NCBI GenBank assembly: GCA_023897205.1
Contig: JAHWDD010000028.1
Coordinates: 15,864-73,757, forward strand
Length of the DNA stretch: 57,894 nt
Source of the DNA: Exophiala sp. HKRS030
Lineage: Eukaryota > Ascomycota > Eurotiomycetes > Chaetothyriales > Herpotrichiellaceae
Direction: 5' to 3'
Shown here: positions 44,513-55,199 of the stretch, piece after piece
Numbering within the stretch: position 1 is the stretch's first letter
Layout of the letters: every line of letters begins with the position of its first letter
Program-made: the position numbers and the translations under genes
The notes under the pieces: model-generated
Seen by the model: only the letters and a program-made list of their open reading frames with translations
What the model was told of the DNA's origin: nothing
Databases searched by the model: none

Positions 44513-45808
44513 GACGGCTTACTGTAGAGTCAGGACAAGATGGAAAAGACAGAATATCTCGGCTGAGGCCTCATGCATCCATGCGGACAATTCATATAGT
44601 TGCCAAAGCGAAACCGCACATCACAGGATCCGTGGGCGCCTATTGAAACGGCTCGCAAGAGGCGCAAGTATGAGACAGTCGCAGGTCTGACGCTGGCGAA
44701 TCGCTCTTGGGGCGCGGGGTAGCGATTGGTGTCTGGGGGTACTTTTTATTCGTCGCTCTACCGCTGTGCTACTCTTCCGATTTGTATGGGTGGTAAGTAC
44801 ATGGCCTGGGTAGTATGGATAGAGTACCAAATTTTGTTCCCTTTAAGAGCGCCCACATGTGGGAAGGAGGCTTCAAGGCAGCCAGAGAAGCTTTGGTTGG
44901 TTTTGGCGTGCATCTTCTGGGTTGCCAAGAAGCTCTGTAACCTAATAGTCTTTCAGGTGAAATCACGTCACCCGCTAGGCGCTTAAGTTTCGAGCGCGAG
45001 GGCACGTCGCTGGCAACTACATCAAACTTCCCACCTCTTTCACCCTCATTACGAGACAGCGTACTGTAGCCGCTCAGAAGCCCAGAAGGCGGTCCGTGAA
45101 GCTACCACATCAAGGTCTTTTATCCGCCCTCCTATTTTAGTATTCGACTCACCAGTAAAACGGAGCCCCCTCAAGGCTTCAAGAAGGGACACAAGCAAAA
45201 CTCTCCTCGATGGAGCTCCCGTTTGGACCGCTTGGTTAAGAAGACCCAACCAAAACTCAGGACGTAGCCTCTACCATCTCCAGTCAGCGACATTATGGCC
45301 TAATGTAAGCCCCCAACAGCATGTTGTGATGGGAGACTGACCCAATACAGCAAGTGCACCCACCTCTTACCCTTTCGCCATCGAACCCTCCGAAGCGGAA
45401 AGGAGAAACTGCAGATCCTAAAGAAAATGTCGGATCATGCGATCATCGGCACGGAATTGCGGCTAGACTAATGGCCACGTCAGGACGAACAGGCACTCGG
45501 GAAGAATCATTGGAGACTGCTTGGAGACATTTTGTATTCACACAGGGGCCTTTGCATGAATATGCTCACGAGTGGATTGCCTGTTTGAGTTCGGCCATCC
45601 TATTAACCATCCATGGGATGTTCCACTAAGAAACTCGTGTCGGAAAGATGATCTATACGGCTCGAGAATATGTGTGATCTAGAAGGGCCTGCTGGTTGGA
45701 TCCTGAGACGTTTGTGAGGATCGGCAGTTTTGATGTTGACAGAAAATTTAAAGAAAAACTTCATGTATTTGCACTCTGCCTCTACCCTACTCCTTTTTCA
45801 TTCGCTGC
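44513..45808. other. no recognisable gene
   Basis: Short frames on both strands (44726-44986 plus, 45005-44769 minus, 45354-45629 plus) are unrelated to known families. No repeat boundaries were visible. Confidence 0.35.
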
Positions 45809-46804
45809 TTAGGCATGGTGCACTGACTGAAAAGCCGCAGCTAAGGACCCAGGCCACGGGGCTAAATAGCTATCAAACATGATCCCTTCTGGAGCCAGAC
45901 AGTTGTCAAAAGCCCGTCTCTCCGATTGCTTGCCTTGACATGAGTCCCTGCACTTCATCTCTGGGGCAAGGTCGGCTGGCTTGAACCCGGTGGCAACGGT
46001 ATATGAGTCAGTATCCTGTAACTCATTCCTGTCCACAGATTTCACCGCATCAGGCGGAGTATCAAGGTCGTGGATCGTGTCCTGAGTCGCTGCGACCACG
46101 CTTGGCAGATACGTGTTCGTCTCCATACTGAAATTCCGTTCGCAAGGAAACACTGACTGAGAGGAAGAGCCAGAGGCGGGCCTTCCTCTATATGTGGACG
46201 GGGGAACGCCAAAGGAGGAGGATACTGTGATTGGACTGCTTTGAGCGGAGTCACCTTCAGCAGGCGAAGTTCGCAAATGGTCGCACAATTTGTCTGAATC
46301 CGAAATATCTACATCATACGGTTGTCCCTCAGTTGTAAATGGGGATTGACGACCTCGAAGTAACGGTCTAACGAGACCAAGTCCTTCAAGGATCGCGTCC
46401 GTGGTAACAGCACCGGTCGATTCATCTGGAAGCTTTCCTGGAAACCCGGATTTCTGCCGGCATGCCCAGTATAGCTGTTGAAGTGCTACATCCATCACTC
46501 CTTGCATTCGAGAATAACTAGCGAACGTTGGCGTTCAATAGTTTGGTAGTTTCTAGCTTACTTACTAATTTCTGGCTTCTATTTTCCTTCTGATGGAGTA
46601 AGTGCAAGCACTGTTACATGTCCGACAAGTTTCACACTTCGGACTACCGTCGCACTGTTCGAATTAGAAGCCTACCAGAGATAGGCAGAACAGGACTACC
46701 TTGGCCTTCTTGAGTCTGCATCTGTCGCAGGCACGACGTGTCCGTCTATTTCGTTCACCACCATCTTTTCCACTGGCGCGCACCTTTGACCTTGATGTTG
46801 GCAT
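45809..46804 (-). CDS. Zn(II)2Cys6 transcription factor
   Basis: Three exons, 46804-46700, 46654-46566 and 46517-45809 (introns 45 and 48 bp), give 300 codons. The first junction rebuilds the binuclear zinc cluster: ACDRCRLKKAK joined to CDGSPKCETCRTCNSACTYS, spacing CX2CX6CX5CX2CX6C. A short basic linker leads to the helical segment SRMQGVMDVALQQLYWACRQ. The rest is Ser/Pro/Asp-rich and probably an activation region. There is no fungal-specific TF middle-homology domain, so it is a small member. It lies in the nucleus and binds CGG-type half sites. Targets are unknown; the intact neighbours (PigL_N protein, phosphatidylserine decarboxylase) are candidates only by position. Confidence 0.8.
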
Positions 46805-47690
46805 AACTCGTAGTCGCTGAGGCAATTAACGACGTCTGTGAACGGAACAGGGCACTCCGGCCTGGAGTTAAGAGTTTGGGACAAAATGTGACGTAACATA
46901 ACGGCCCAGTTTCGCCACTGAACGTCTGACATCATGGGGAGGTGTAAGGCTTGCTAGTCTTCAATTGAACCCATAAATAGCTTCCGTAGGAGTCTTTCAC
47001 TAACAGAGTGCGCACCATCTCCGGCTGCGACTGGACGAAATCGGAAGGGGTTGGGTCTAACAATTTTTGGGGGTTTCGCTCTGTCACTGTGAGGGCACGA
47101 AGCAAAGGACAACTTACACGTCAATGTGTTTTTCCGACCTCAAGCCAATCCCGACTAAACTTAAGGGTGCAATGATGGGCCTTGGCATTCAATTCCACTC
47201 AGGTCATTGTTATTGTCTATCAAGCTAGCAACTCCTTGTTCCTACCTCTCGTGTCGGTTGTGCCACATGCCAACTAAGCTAGCGAGTTTGGAGGGCACTG
47301 GTCGTATGTTCAGTTGGTGCACTTTATTTTGGCGGACGCCCGAAGCACTCCGCAACTAAAGGATGGCAAATTGTGAAACTAGTTAAGATAGATTTTGACG
47401 CTGAAGAAAGCTGTCTAGTAATTTCATAAGGACATTCGACTGGTCTAAACTGTCTGTGGGTCGTACTGTACGATAGAGAGGGTTGGAGTTTCTATCGATC
47501 TCCCCCGGTGACACAGAGCGTGACGTCACAGCGGGAGATGGCTTACTCGCACCTGACGTAGCACGATCTAACACGACCGTTTCAGAAGGCAGACTTGCAC
47601 TTTTAGAGCTCGCGATGCTATTAAAACGTCGCTTTTACTTCGAATTTACTACGAAGTTCATCGAAGTTAATCACAGTCGAGTAGCCTTTT
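46805..47690. other. no recognisable gene; promoter side of the Zn2Cys6 gene
   Basis: No supported frame. Contains palindromic CGTGACGTCACAG (about 47519-47531), a CRE-like TGACGTCA site, but its relevance is unknown. Confidence 0.35.
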
Positions 47691-48086
47691 CTAGGATCTA
47701 CTGAACTTTCTCTTGACGCAAGTACTACTGCCGCGCTACCTTCGGAAATGGTATCCAGACAGAATGGCAACAATCCCCGGCAAGCGTCCGGCCTGGTATG
47801 TAACGCTCCGGAAAGCAAGATATCCCCTAAGCATGACAAGGGCATCTCCAGTGGGAATCCTATTCCCTGCCGGCCCAGCCGACATTATTTGGAAGAACTT
47901 CTTGAAATTCAATCACTTCTGGATTCCATTCTGACAGTCATTCGCTATGGAAGGGAGGAAGAAATAGGTGGATTACTAGATTGTATCCGAAGTGGAGCTT
48001 CATTGCCTCAAATACGCTATCACCTCCGGTCTCTGGGTACTCGGACAACAGTTAAAACAGGCGAAGTCATTAAGGACGTTAGTTGA
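47691..48086 (+). pseudogene. hypothetical fragment resembling the C-terminal part of a fungal regulator
   Basis: The frame from about 47691 (LGSTELSLDASTTAALPSE) through MVSRQNGNNPRQASG continues to YLEELLEIQSLLDSILTVIR, REEEIGGLLDCIRSGASL and a stop at 48086. The last segment has the 'LL-l-r-gs-eev--ll--IR-gas' look seen after the zinc cluster in some fungal transcription factors. A TAG interrupts the frame just upstream and no zinc cluster is visible. It may be a relic of a Zn2Cys6 gene. Confidence 0.3.
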
Positions 48087-48343
48087 CAAAGGGGATGAAC
48101 CCGTTGAGTATTCTTGAATAAACTTGGCACCTGATAATGACCGTGAAATTCGTGAAATTTCGGCGTCTGGCCTATGTTCCCTTACGTTGTGCTCTTCCTA
48201 TGACGTAACCAGGTTAGTATACCTAAATAGCTGGATTCCGGAGCCGAATCCCGACCTCGCAGATTCAAAGATACTTCTCATCTCTCAGCAAGCAGGATAA
48301 CCCAAATTAAGCCCGACGTCTGTCGCAGCAGCAGTATCGGAAA

Positions 48344-49342
48344 ATGGGTGCTATCGTCAGCTACGTTCACTTCCTCCTAGACAGCGCCCTCGCCACCGTC
48401 AAGCTGGTCCAAAACCGTGAGGTCGGCTGGAAGACTCTCAATCGCAAGACCGGCCTTTATGTGCGCGAACAACAACCGATCTACAAGAAAATCAAGCTAT
48501 GGCTCTTGTTTAGTCGGCCTATGGAGTGGTTGGACCGTACGTGGTTGCTGAGGTATTGGATGCACGAGAAGACGATAACTTCTGGGAAGAAAGAAGGTAC
48601 TCGGGCCTCTGCCAAGCAGATAGCATCCTTTGTCGACTTCTATCACATCAACATGGAAGATTTCACGCCGACAGACATCCACGCGTACCGCACTTTCGAA
48701 GATTTCTTCGTGCGGCGACACAAGCCAGGCGCCCGTCCAATCTCCCAAAAGAATGACTCCGCTCTCGCCGTCGTTGTCGCGGACTGCCGGCTTGTAGTCT
48801 ACCCCAGCGTCTCCGAGACTAAACGGCTATGGATAAAAGGACGAAACTTCACCATCGGTAATTTGATCCAAGATGTTGCCGCCGCCAAAATATGGGACCA
48901 CGGCGCAATCGCGTCCTTCAGACTCAGTCCACAAGACTATCATCGGTATCACTCTCCAGTCGAAGGCACTGTGGAATGGTACAGGCAAATCCCTGGAGAG
49001 TATTACCAAGTCGACCCGCTCTGCTTGCGATCCGACATCGACGTCTTGACGGTAAACGCTCGCTGCGCAATCTGCATCAACAGCCCGTCATTTGGATATG
49101 TGCTCTTTGTGGCAATCGGGGCCACAGACGTGGGAACCGTGGAAATCAACCAAAAGTGTAGGACTAAGGGCTCACGGCTGGAAAAAGGCGAGGAGCTAGG
49201 TTTGTTCCAATTTGGAGGGAGTAGCATAATCGTTGCTTTCGAGGAGGGAAGAATACGTTTTGACAAAGATTTACTCAGTGTGAGCAGGCGTCTGGTGATG
49301 ATGGATGTGGAAGTAGGGATGAGTCTGGGACGGGCGATCTAG
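48344..49342 (+). CDS. phosphatidylserine decarboxylase, short form
   Basis: Single exon, 332 codons, start AAAATGGGTG at 48344. Converts phosphatidylserine to phosphatidylethanolamine with a pyruvoyl cofactor made by self-cleavage. Visible family features: FVDFYHINMEDF, YRTFEDFFVRRHKPGARPI, VVADCRLVVYPSV, FTIGNLI, FRLSPQDYHRYHSPVEGTV (the conserved DYHRYHSP block) and YVLFVAIGATDVGTVEI. The self-cleavage site is FGGSSIIV (about 290-297), a GSS variant of the usual LGST, and the C-terminal alpha chain follows. There is no C2 domain and no obvious mitochondrial inner-membrane presequence, so it is shorter than the main cellular PSD enzymes. All motif residues needed for processing are present. 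It looks like an accessory paralogue. Confidence 0.88.
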   Translation: MGAIVSYVHFLLDSALATVKLVQNREVGWKTLNRKTGLYVREQQPIYKKIKLWLLFSRPMEWLDRTWLLRYWMHEKTITSGKKEGTRASAKQIASFVDFYHINMEDFTPTDIHAYRTFEDFFVRRHKPGARPISQKNDSALAVVVADCRLVVYPSVSETKRLWIKGRNFTIGNLIQDVAAAKIWDHGAIASFRLSPQDYHRYHSPVEGTVEWYRQIPGEYYQVDPLCLRSDIDVLTVNARCAICINSPSFGYVLFVAIGATDVGTVEINQKCRTKGSRLEKGEELGLFQFGGSSIIVAFEEGRIRFDKDLLSVSRRLVMMDVEVGMSLGRAI

Positions 49343-49900
49343 AATGGGTGAGTTTTGTACAGGACTACTGAGGGAGAACTGACAAGAGGATGTGACTTGT
49401 TCTACATCTCCTTTGCACCCCTGGATACCTGTGGTTCGTATATGATGTGGATAACGGTGGGCCCATAAGAAGCAAAGCTCCTGCCTCACACTCATCAGTC
49501 CGATCACTCTTCCGAAGCAACACTATCGCTCGAGAGGCAGGTGAGGTAGTTACTTCTAATTGGCTGCGGAAGGAAGCTTCAGAGAGGGAATAGGGTCTTT
49601 CGCCTGGAGGGAATCGGGAATGCTAGGCTTAAGTACGAGACCACTCGACCAGGTATGTCTGGGGTTCTCGATTGCGGCACTAGCTCTAGAGTAGCTGGAG
49701 AATGAGGTTTTATCTGTTGTCGTAACTAGGTAGTGCGCCCTTGATACCAAAGAGTAACGTTGCGACCTCCTTCTGCTTGCGCCAAACCATCCAACAAACG
49801 ACTACCAATACAATTTCTTCACCACTCAGTGTCTCACTCAATTTCTCAATCGTAGTCCCGGGTCAGAACTTCAGGGCTAACTTCGCGGTGTGCTGTGGCT
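49343..49900. other. no recognisable gene
   Basis: Convergent 3' flanks of the decarboxylase and hemerythrin genes; nothing supported. Confidence 0.4.
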
Positions 49901-50697
49901 CTATCCCTGTGGGAAACGTCGGAAAATATCACCCAATTTGTCCAAGGGTGCAGCCATGAGTCCAGCGACGGTTTCGAAGGGAGGCTTATCGGGCGCTGAA
50001 GGATGGCTGCGTGTTGGCACAAACATCTTCGTTCTTCCGAAGCTGTTCACCAGTTGGGCGGAATCGCCATCCTGTATCACCTTTTCCAGCTTTGGCAGAT
50101 CATCTGTTTCTTCCTCCTCAATATGCTTGCCAAGCACGTCCCAGAGCGACTGGATAGTTGGTTCAAACTCTAGGTCAGATGGAGATAAGCCTTGGAACTT
50201 GTACAAGAGTTCTTTGACCTGCCCCATTTCTTAGCCAGTGCCCATCTATCCATTATGATTTGCCATTGAGATGTAATTTGCATGCATACCTTGTTATGTT
50301 CATCTCGGTCTTTTTGAGCTAGGTGCTTGCCCTCTTCGCCCATGTACTTTTCCATGGCTGGGTATACAACAAGTTCCTCACCGATGGAATGCCGAGCTAA
50401 TTCCCAGGTGAACTGATTTTGCCAACGAATTTTCGAATCATCATCCTTCGCACTCAGTATGTTGATATAGTATTCCTTCAGCTCTGCATGATCATGCTTA
50501 ATCGCTTCTGAGACGGTTCCCGTATTGGCGGAAGCCATCGTTGCGGTCTGGGCATCTACTTTAGTCGCGGTGTTTGGATACACAGAACTCTGGAAGCGTG
50601 TATGGTAGAGAGACGGTATTCTGGTCGGTGCGTAAACGGGTCGAGTAAAACAAGGGCGAGCAATGTGCAACATAGATATGGACCTTATAGCTGCCAT
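49901..50697 (-). CDS. hemerythrin-like HHE-domain protein, putative mitochondrial
   Basis: Two exons, 50697-50290 and 50218-49901 (71-bp intron, GTATGC..GGGCAG), give 241 codons. The N-terminus is basic and hydroxylated (MAAIRSISMLHIARPCF..), like a mitochondrial targeting peptide. The HHE domain supplies the expected carboxylate and His ligands of a di-iron site: VSEAIKHDHAELKEYY, WELARHSIGEELVVYPAMEKY, KDRDEHNKVKELL and LGKHIEEEETDDLPKLEK. The C-terminus (MFVPTRSHPSAP then a Pro-rich end) is common in fungal HHE proteins. The family binds O2 or NO, or handles iron or stress. The frame is open upstream to 50721; I chose ATG 50697 for its targeting-like start. Intact. Confidence 0.85.
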
Positions 50698-51347
50698 CCC
50701 TGGACAAACAAATAGCCACACGACGTTGCGAAGAGAGATGTACAGTGCAACTTTATAGAAAGAATATTTACGTAGTGAAGAGACAACAGTTCGCTATGAT
50801 GCCGTTGTCTTGTGCTCGATTCGCTCTTGGACGCTGGACTCCGCTTCCGCAACATCTGAATGGTTGGAGAAGCGCCAATCGCATGCTTTTGTTTTGTCAT
50901 TGTATCTTCAGTACCGTGTGCCAACCTCGTCCCACATGAAGCTGGTGATATAGTGGTTCTGCAAAGGGCGTAAGGACCTACGACGTCCGGGAGCAACTTC
51001 CTGTCTCTTCAACGTCAGAGCTTGTGCTTCCACCTCGGAAGCGACTGCATTTTATTATGCATTAAGGATTATCTTTGTCTTGATTAGAATCGTTGTATGT
51101 CACGGTTGCTGTCATAGTGACGCTCCCCACAATGTGTCTTTGACGTCGAGAATCACATGTTTTATTCTTTATCTTGTTTAGAGTCATCGTACGTCACTGC
51201 TGCTGTCGTAGTGATGAGTACCCTAGTGTATCTTTGATGTCAGTAGTCATCTGGCAAAGGCGCTGCAGGCTACTCAGACAACTCCTTATCTACCCCCCAG
51301 TAACAAGCATCTGGGACGTATTGCCTTCTCAAGCTGTAACCGACAAG
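50698..51347. promoter_or_regulatory. divergent intergenic region with a repeated motif
   Basis: Separates the HHE gene from the small hydrophilic gene. Holds two diverged copies of a block of about 70 bp: tctttgtcttgattagaatcgttgtatgtcac (from 51071) and tctttatcttgtttagagtcatcgtacgtcac (from 51166). Both end in a CGTAGTGA/CATAGTGA segment. This could be a duplicated upstream element. Confidence 0.45.
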
Positions 51348-51731
51348 ATGGCGACAAACGCGAACCAAGAGTTCAGCAAGCAGGATACCACAACCGACGA
51401 TATTCCTCAGGGTGGAGATACTGTTGACAACTCTTATGCTAGTCGGCCAGGTCAGATTAGTATACCTGTGCTGAGGGACGAGACACCGGTTGAGCAACCC
51501 AACGACGCACACAATCCTGACTCGGATCAGGCTCTAAGTACGTATATTCAGCTTTTGGCTCGAAGTTTATTGACTATTGTTTTAGGGCAAGATGAAGCAG
51601 AAGCAATCGACAAACACAAGATTCTGAAAGGTGGTCGGACTCGAAATGCGACAAAACCAAAGGGTACTTATCAAGATCCAGAGGGAGAGGCCGACCTTCC
51701 TGAGAATGACGAGACTTCTGCCGTGCGTTGA
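51348..51731 (+). CDS. small hydrophilic stress-type protein
   Basis: Two exons, 51348-51537 and 51586-51731 (48-bp intron, GTACGT..TTTTAG), give 111 codons. Very hydrophilic, rich in D, E, Q, N, T, with no Cys or Trp and no membrane span. The end (ILKGGRTRNATKPKGTYQDPEGE then LPENDETSA) has the 'GRTRgATKp-GtY-EPgdEeGLP' pattern of small, unnamed fungal proteins often induced in conidia or under stress. Probably intrinsically disordered. Neighbours are an HHE protein and a con-10-type protein, which supports a stress or conidial role. The ATG at 51174 further upstream would add a Cys/Arg-rich stretch unlike the family, so I reject it. Confidence 0.65.
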   Translation: MATNANQEFSKQDTTTDDIPQGGDTVDNSYASRPGQISIPVLRDETPVEQPNDAHNPDSDQALSTYIQLLARSLLTIVLGQDEAEAIDKHKILKGGRTRNATKPKGTYQDPEGEADLPENDETSAVR

Positions 51732-52299
51732 TCTTTTGCCGACCAAATATAGTACTGTTGCGCTCAGACACATGAGATTGGGAATATAAGGATGTTTCTC
51801 GAATGACTCTCGCGCTTTTCGGTGAGCATTTACAAAAAGACTGAGGTCTCAACAGCGACTTAGGAAGAATCTAAGATGTTGAATACTGTCACTCACTACT
51901 CCTATAGATATTGAAATTCTTTGATTGCGAAAGAATTGCTAAGTTATTCTTGAGCGATTGTACATCGCGTAAATGTAAAGTTTGCTGTGCAATGGACGTA
52001 CATTAAAGACAATCGCCGCGAGCGCATACAACTTAGAAAAGAGGTCCGCGCTCCATAATGATATTTAGATGTACCAAACCTAGATGTGAAAGAACGCTAC
52101 TTCCAAAGAGTGGTTTGTAGATAGCGGATCAAAAAGCGCGAATGTAGACCATAAAACTTCTCCTTTCGAATTAGATGGTATATTGAGGACGAATACAACC
52201 AGCTGACATTATATAAAATGCCTTGTTCTATTGTGCCGTATCCAAGTGTAATAGCATTGTTTAGGCCTGTCCCGTCCTTGCACGCCTCAGTACCAAGAT
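51732..52299. other. no recognisable gene
   Basis: AT-moderate spacer between convergent small genes; nothing supported. Confidence 0.4.
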
Positions 52300-52583
52300 T
52301 TAAGAGCTAGAACCTCCTTTCCTGCCTGCTTCTCTGGCTTTTTCGCTGCCTGGTTCAAATGACCCACTCGAGGCCTGGCCACCCTTGGAAGCAATCTCGT
52401 GCTTTGTCGTAGTTAGCAAAAGTCTACTGGTAGCGGGTGACAATTGGCGTTTACTTGTTTGTCAGGATCCATGGATGCAAATCCACCAGCGCTTGACTGT
52501 CCTCCTTTGCTTGCAATCTCCTGGACCTCCTCCTTGGGGCGGTTGGCAAAGTTTCCAGGGTTCGTGTTGCCTGTAGAAGACAT
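52300..52583 (-). CDS. con-10/KGG-repeat conidiation-stress protein
   Basis: Two exons, 52583-52455 and 52401-52300, with a 53-bp intron (GTAAAC..ACAAAG, branch GCTAAC), give 76 codons. Contains the KGG-type repeat three times: VQEIASKGGQSSAGGFASMD, HEIASKGGQASSGSFEPG and AREAGRKGGSSS. NPGNFANRPKEEV at the start is typical of con-10 proteins. They are small, hydrophilic, abundant in conidia, and induced by light and osmotic stress. The intron falls exactly between repeats 1 and 2. No lesion. Confidence 0.88.
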
Positions 52584-53129
52584 GGTGAAGATATGGCTCG
52601 AAGGTGGGATGTGTTCTGCCTTTTCAGGCTGCCTTGTAGGGGGTTCGAATTGGTTCTTGTAACCGTAAAGAATTTGAGTTCGTCAGGAATGGGAAGCATT
52701 ATATAGGAAGATTGGGAATACACTGCATCATAAGTCGTTTGTGACCTCATCCAATGAAGAGCACTAAGGAGCGTGTTGGCGTCATTGACACGGGTCTTCT
52801 TACTGGGAACATGCTGTCTAATAGAGACACTTGCACATATGTGGATAAGGATCTTCTCCTCGCTAGAATTTAGAGTGTCAAAATCCTTTGTCGTTGGTAA
52901 TTCGTCATCGTACTAATGAAGAGAAGGATCTCAAGATCGAGATTCTCTACGATATCACTAACCTTTCTTCATTGTTTACGTCAAAGGGGATATTCCATGC
53001 TCGTAACTAGAGGTAGATCAGGCCCTAAAGGCCGATGTTTATCCTGCAATAGGAATGTTACAATCAGACGATTGTGTAATATCAGTCTATCCGCAGCAAA
53101 TGTCGCTACAGCGGGAGCAGCGTCTCTTT
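52584..53129. other. no recognisable gene
   Basis: 5' flank of the con-10-type gene; a short plus frame at 52916-53131 has no motif. Confidence 0.4.
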
Positions 53130-53470
53130 AGTAACTGCGAATGTCCGGTACTAGGCATCTCTGTGTGACGATGCACATGAGAATACACCGAATTGCAGGT
53201 TTCAAAGGTCCGAGATCCTCTGCTCAAAGCAAAGTTTGTGAAGCTTGCGATGCGGCGTTGAATTTGGGTGGTGGAGGAATGTACACAAGCGTGATACCAG
53301 CAGCAGAATAGGTCTGCGCGATGTGATGGTGAAATGAAGCGTTATCCATAACCAGGATCGACTCATGGTCACAATGGTGCAAGCGTTGCTCAATAAACTT
53401 TCAAACAGGGAACTGTTGATAGTACCTTAAAGATATGCATGTATAGGCGAGCGCGATGTCATTTTGTGAG
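53130..53470 (-). mobile_element. Tc1/mariner transposase fragment
   Basis: The minus strand in mixed registers reads GTINSSLFES, then RLHHCDHESILVMDNASFHHH (second catalytic Asp in MDNASFHH) and ITLVYIPPPPKFNAASQ (a decayed counterpart of the YLPPYSPDLNPIE block). About 90 codons are left, with stops and shifts. It is not AT-saturated, so it escaped the RIP that destroyed the 19-22 kb copies, and it is a different family member. Confidence 0.65.
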
Positions 53471-54470
53471 CATGCAGGCAAATCTGATCAAGGCTGACAT
53501 GGCTGGCCACGGGGTGGCTGCATGTTTGGCAGCTCCTTGCCGGCATGTAAATCGAGTATTATCGTTGACAAGGTGTGACATTGTGAGATAAAATACGACA
53601 GATCAGTCTTTCCTGTCTCCAACGGCGAACAGCGCTGATTTTAGACAAACGAAATGAGACTGCTTTTGCCATTGAAATGTGATATGAGATGTTCCATGAT
53701 TGAAGTTGGCCATGTGACAGGTCATGCCAAGCCGTGTGCCAATTGACGGTGACTGGCTGTAACACAGGCCTCACAACTCCTCCCTTGTCATGGTTGATAG
53801 ATCACAAAAGCCAAAATCTGATGATTTGTCATTCCCATGGCGCCCGCACTGTCCGGTAGAGTCTGTAATAGAAGGAAAAACATTGTACGTGGCCTCTACA
53901 GCACACTATTAGTGATTCAATATGCAAAATGCGACAACCCCCGAGTGACGATGAGTTGTTGCTTTCACAGAAGCTTCAAAAATAGTCACGTGCTGTCTCT
54001 TTCGAAAGTCGCCTGGCCTCAACTCAGCCACATCTGCAGCTTCTTCTCGCCTCCACCCGTCCAGCGCTCAAGCCTCATCCTCAATATCTCACCTTGCATG
54101 AGAGATACAACGCTTCACATTATACAGTATCTACCATTGATCTATCAATTAGAAGAACTATCCCACTTCGCTAGTAATCTACGAAAGGTAGACGCGAGAC
54201 GTGCATGGCTGGTTTCGCCACTCCGAGCTGACGGTGCCTATCCCGCTGTCATCCTCACCCCAAGTACTATACAGTACCAACCGCCAAGCTCGACTCCGCT
54301 CACTCTCCCAATGCAGTATTCAATGCAGTATTCTGCGATTAAGAGCGCCGTCGACGCCATATCGAATATCTTACCGTAAAACCTTCAACCGGACCTCACT
54401 GATCCCTCTTGACGGGTTTCGGCGTCTCCTTTCCAGAGTGGTCTTTCCATTGCGACGGTAGGCCAATGAT
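53471..54470. other. no recognisable gene
   Basis: A 180-codon plus frame (53837-54379) has no domain and an unlikely Cys/Ser/Leu-rich composition. There is a microduplication gcagtattcaat / gcagtattctg near 54310. Confidence 0.35.
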
Positions 54471-55199
54471 TTAGGGTCTTTTGTCTCTCGGGGGCCTCCC
54501 CGCAAACCACCACAAACAAGGGTTTCCATTGATTGTTGACCTTCGGGTCATTGATCTTTCCCCTTCCCAAACTTCTCTTGCCGTCTGCTGCATTTCCTCC
54601 CAACGCCGTCTACTCATCTGCTGTTCTGTCTCCCATCGCGTTCTTTCCTGAGCTCTCTCATATTCCCAGCGGTCTCTCTCACGTTCTCTCTCCCTCACCC
54701 AGGCATTCCTTTCACGCACTCTCTCCTCCTCCCAGCGTTCTCTTTCACGCTCCCTCTCCCTCTCCCACTGCTCCCTTTCCTGCGTTATCTGCCTAACCCA
54801 CTCTCCTCGATCGTCTAAAACACGTCTCTCCAGGCGATCCAATTCGGTCCGATACTCGCGGATGTCAAGGCAATTTTCTGGCTGAGGCTCCTCATTTCCT
54901 GACTGTCGGAAATGTATGGTGATCGTCCAGTTAGGTCGAAGAGTCGCCTCCCATATCCTTGGAAGGATGATGTTTCCATCCGGCCCTGACAGCTCGAACT
55001 GACTTTGGCGTATGTTGGCCAGAGGTTGCCGGCAAGCATCAGCTATAAGGGTTTCCATGCCCTAGACAAGGCTCTTGTTAGTTTCTGATGGAACTCCACA
55101 CATCGAGCGCACCAGCCATGTCTGACAGCTAGAATAAGGGAACGTGAAAGGCCGCCCAACATCGTTGATGAATGTGATAAATGCTGCTTCCGCTGTCAT
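54471..55199 (-). CDS. ubiquitin-like domain protein with Arg/Glu coiled coil
   Basis: Two exons, 55199-55113 and 55061-54471 (51-bp intron), give 225 codons. Residues 1-80 match the fungal ubiquitin-like domain often found in PigL_N/NLR-associated proteins: FINDVGRPFTFPYSSCQTWLGMETLI, then FELSGPDGNIILPRIWEATLRPNWTITIHF. Residues about 110-205 are a long charged coiled coil of repeated ERERERERW / QERTRWE units (DNA runs of ctctccc-like repeats, 54650-54770). The last 20 residues are Trp/Pro/Arg-rich. No catalytic domain. It probably acts as a scaffold; cellular location is unknown. The start at 55199 is the first ATG before the domain; a longer 5' exon is possible. Confidence 0.65.

Noticed and set aside
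51174..51347. Upstream start for the small hydrophilic protein
   Set aside because: It would add a Cys/Arg-rich segment that overlaps the duplicated upstream block and does not fit the family's hydrophilic character.
53837..54379. 180-codon plus-strand frame
   Set aside because: No motif, no splice signals, and a composition like random translation.
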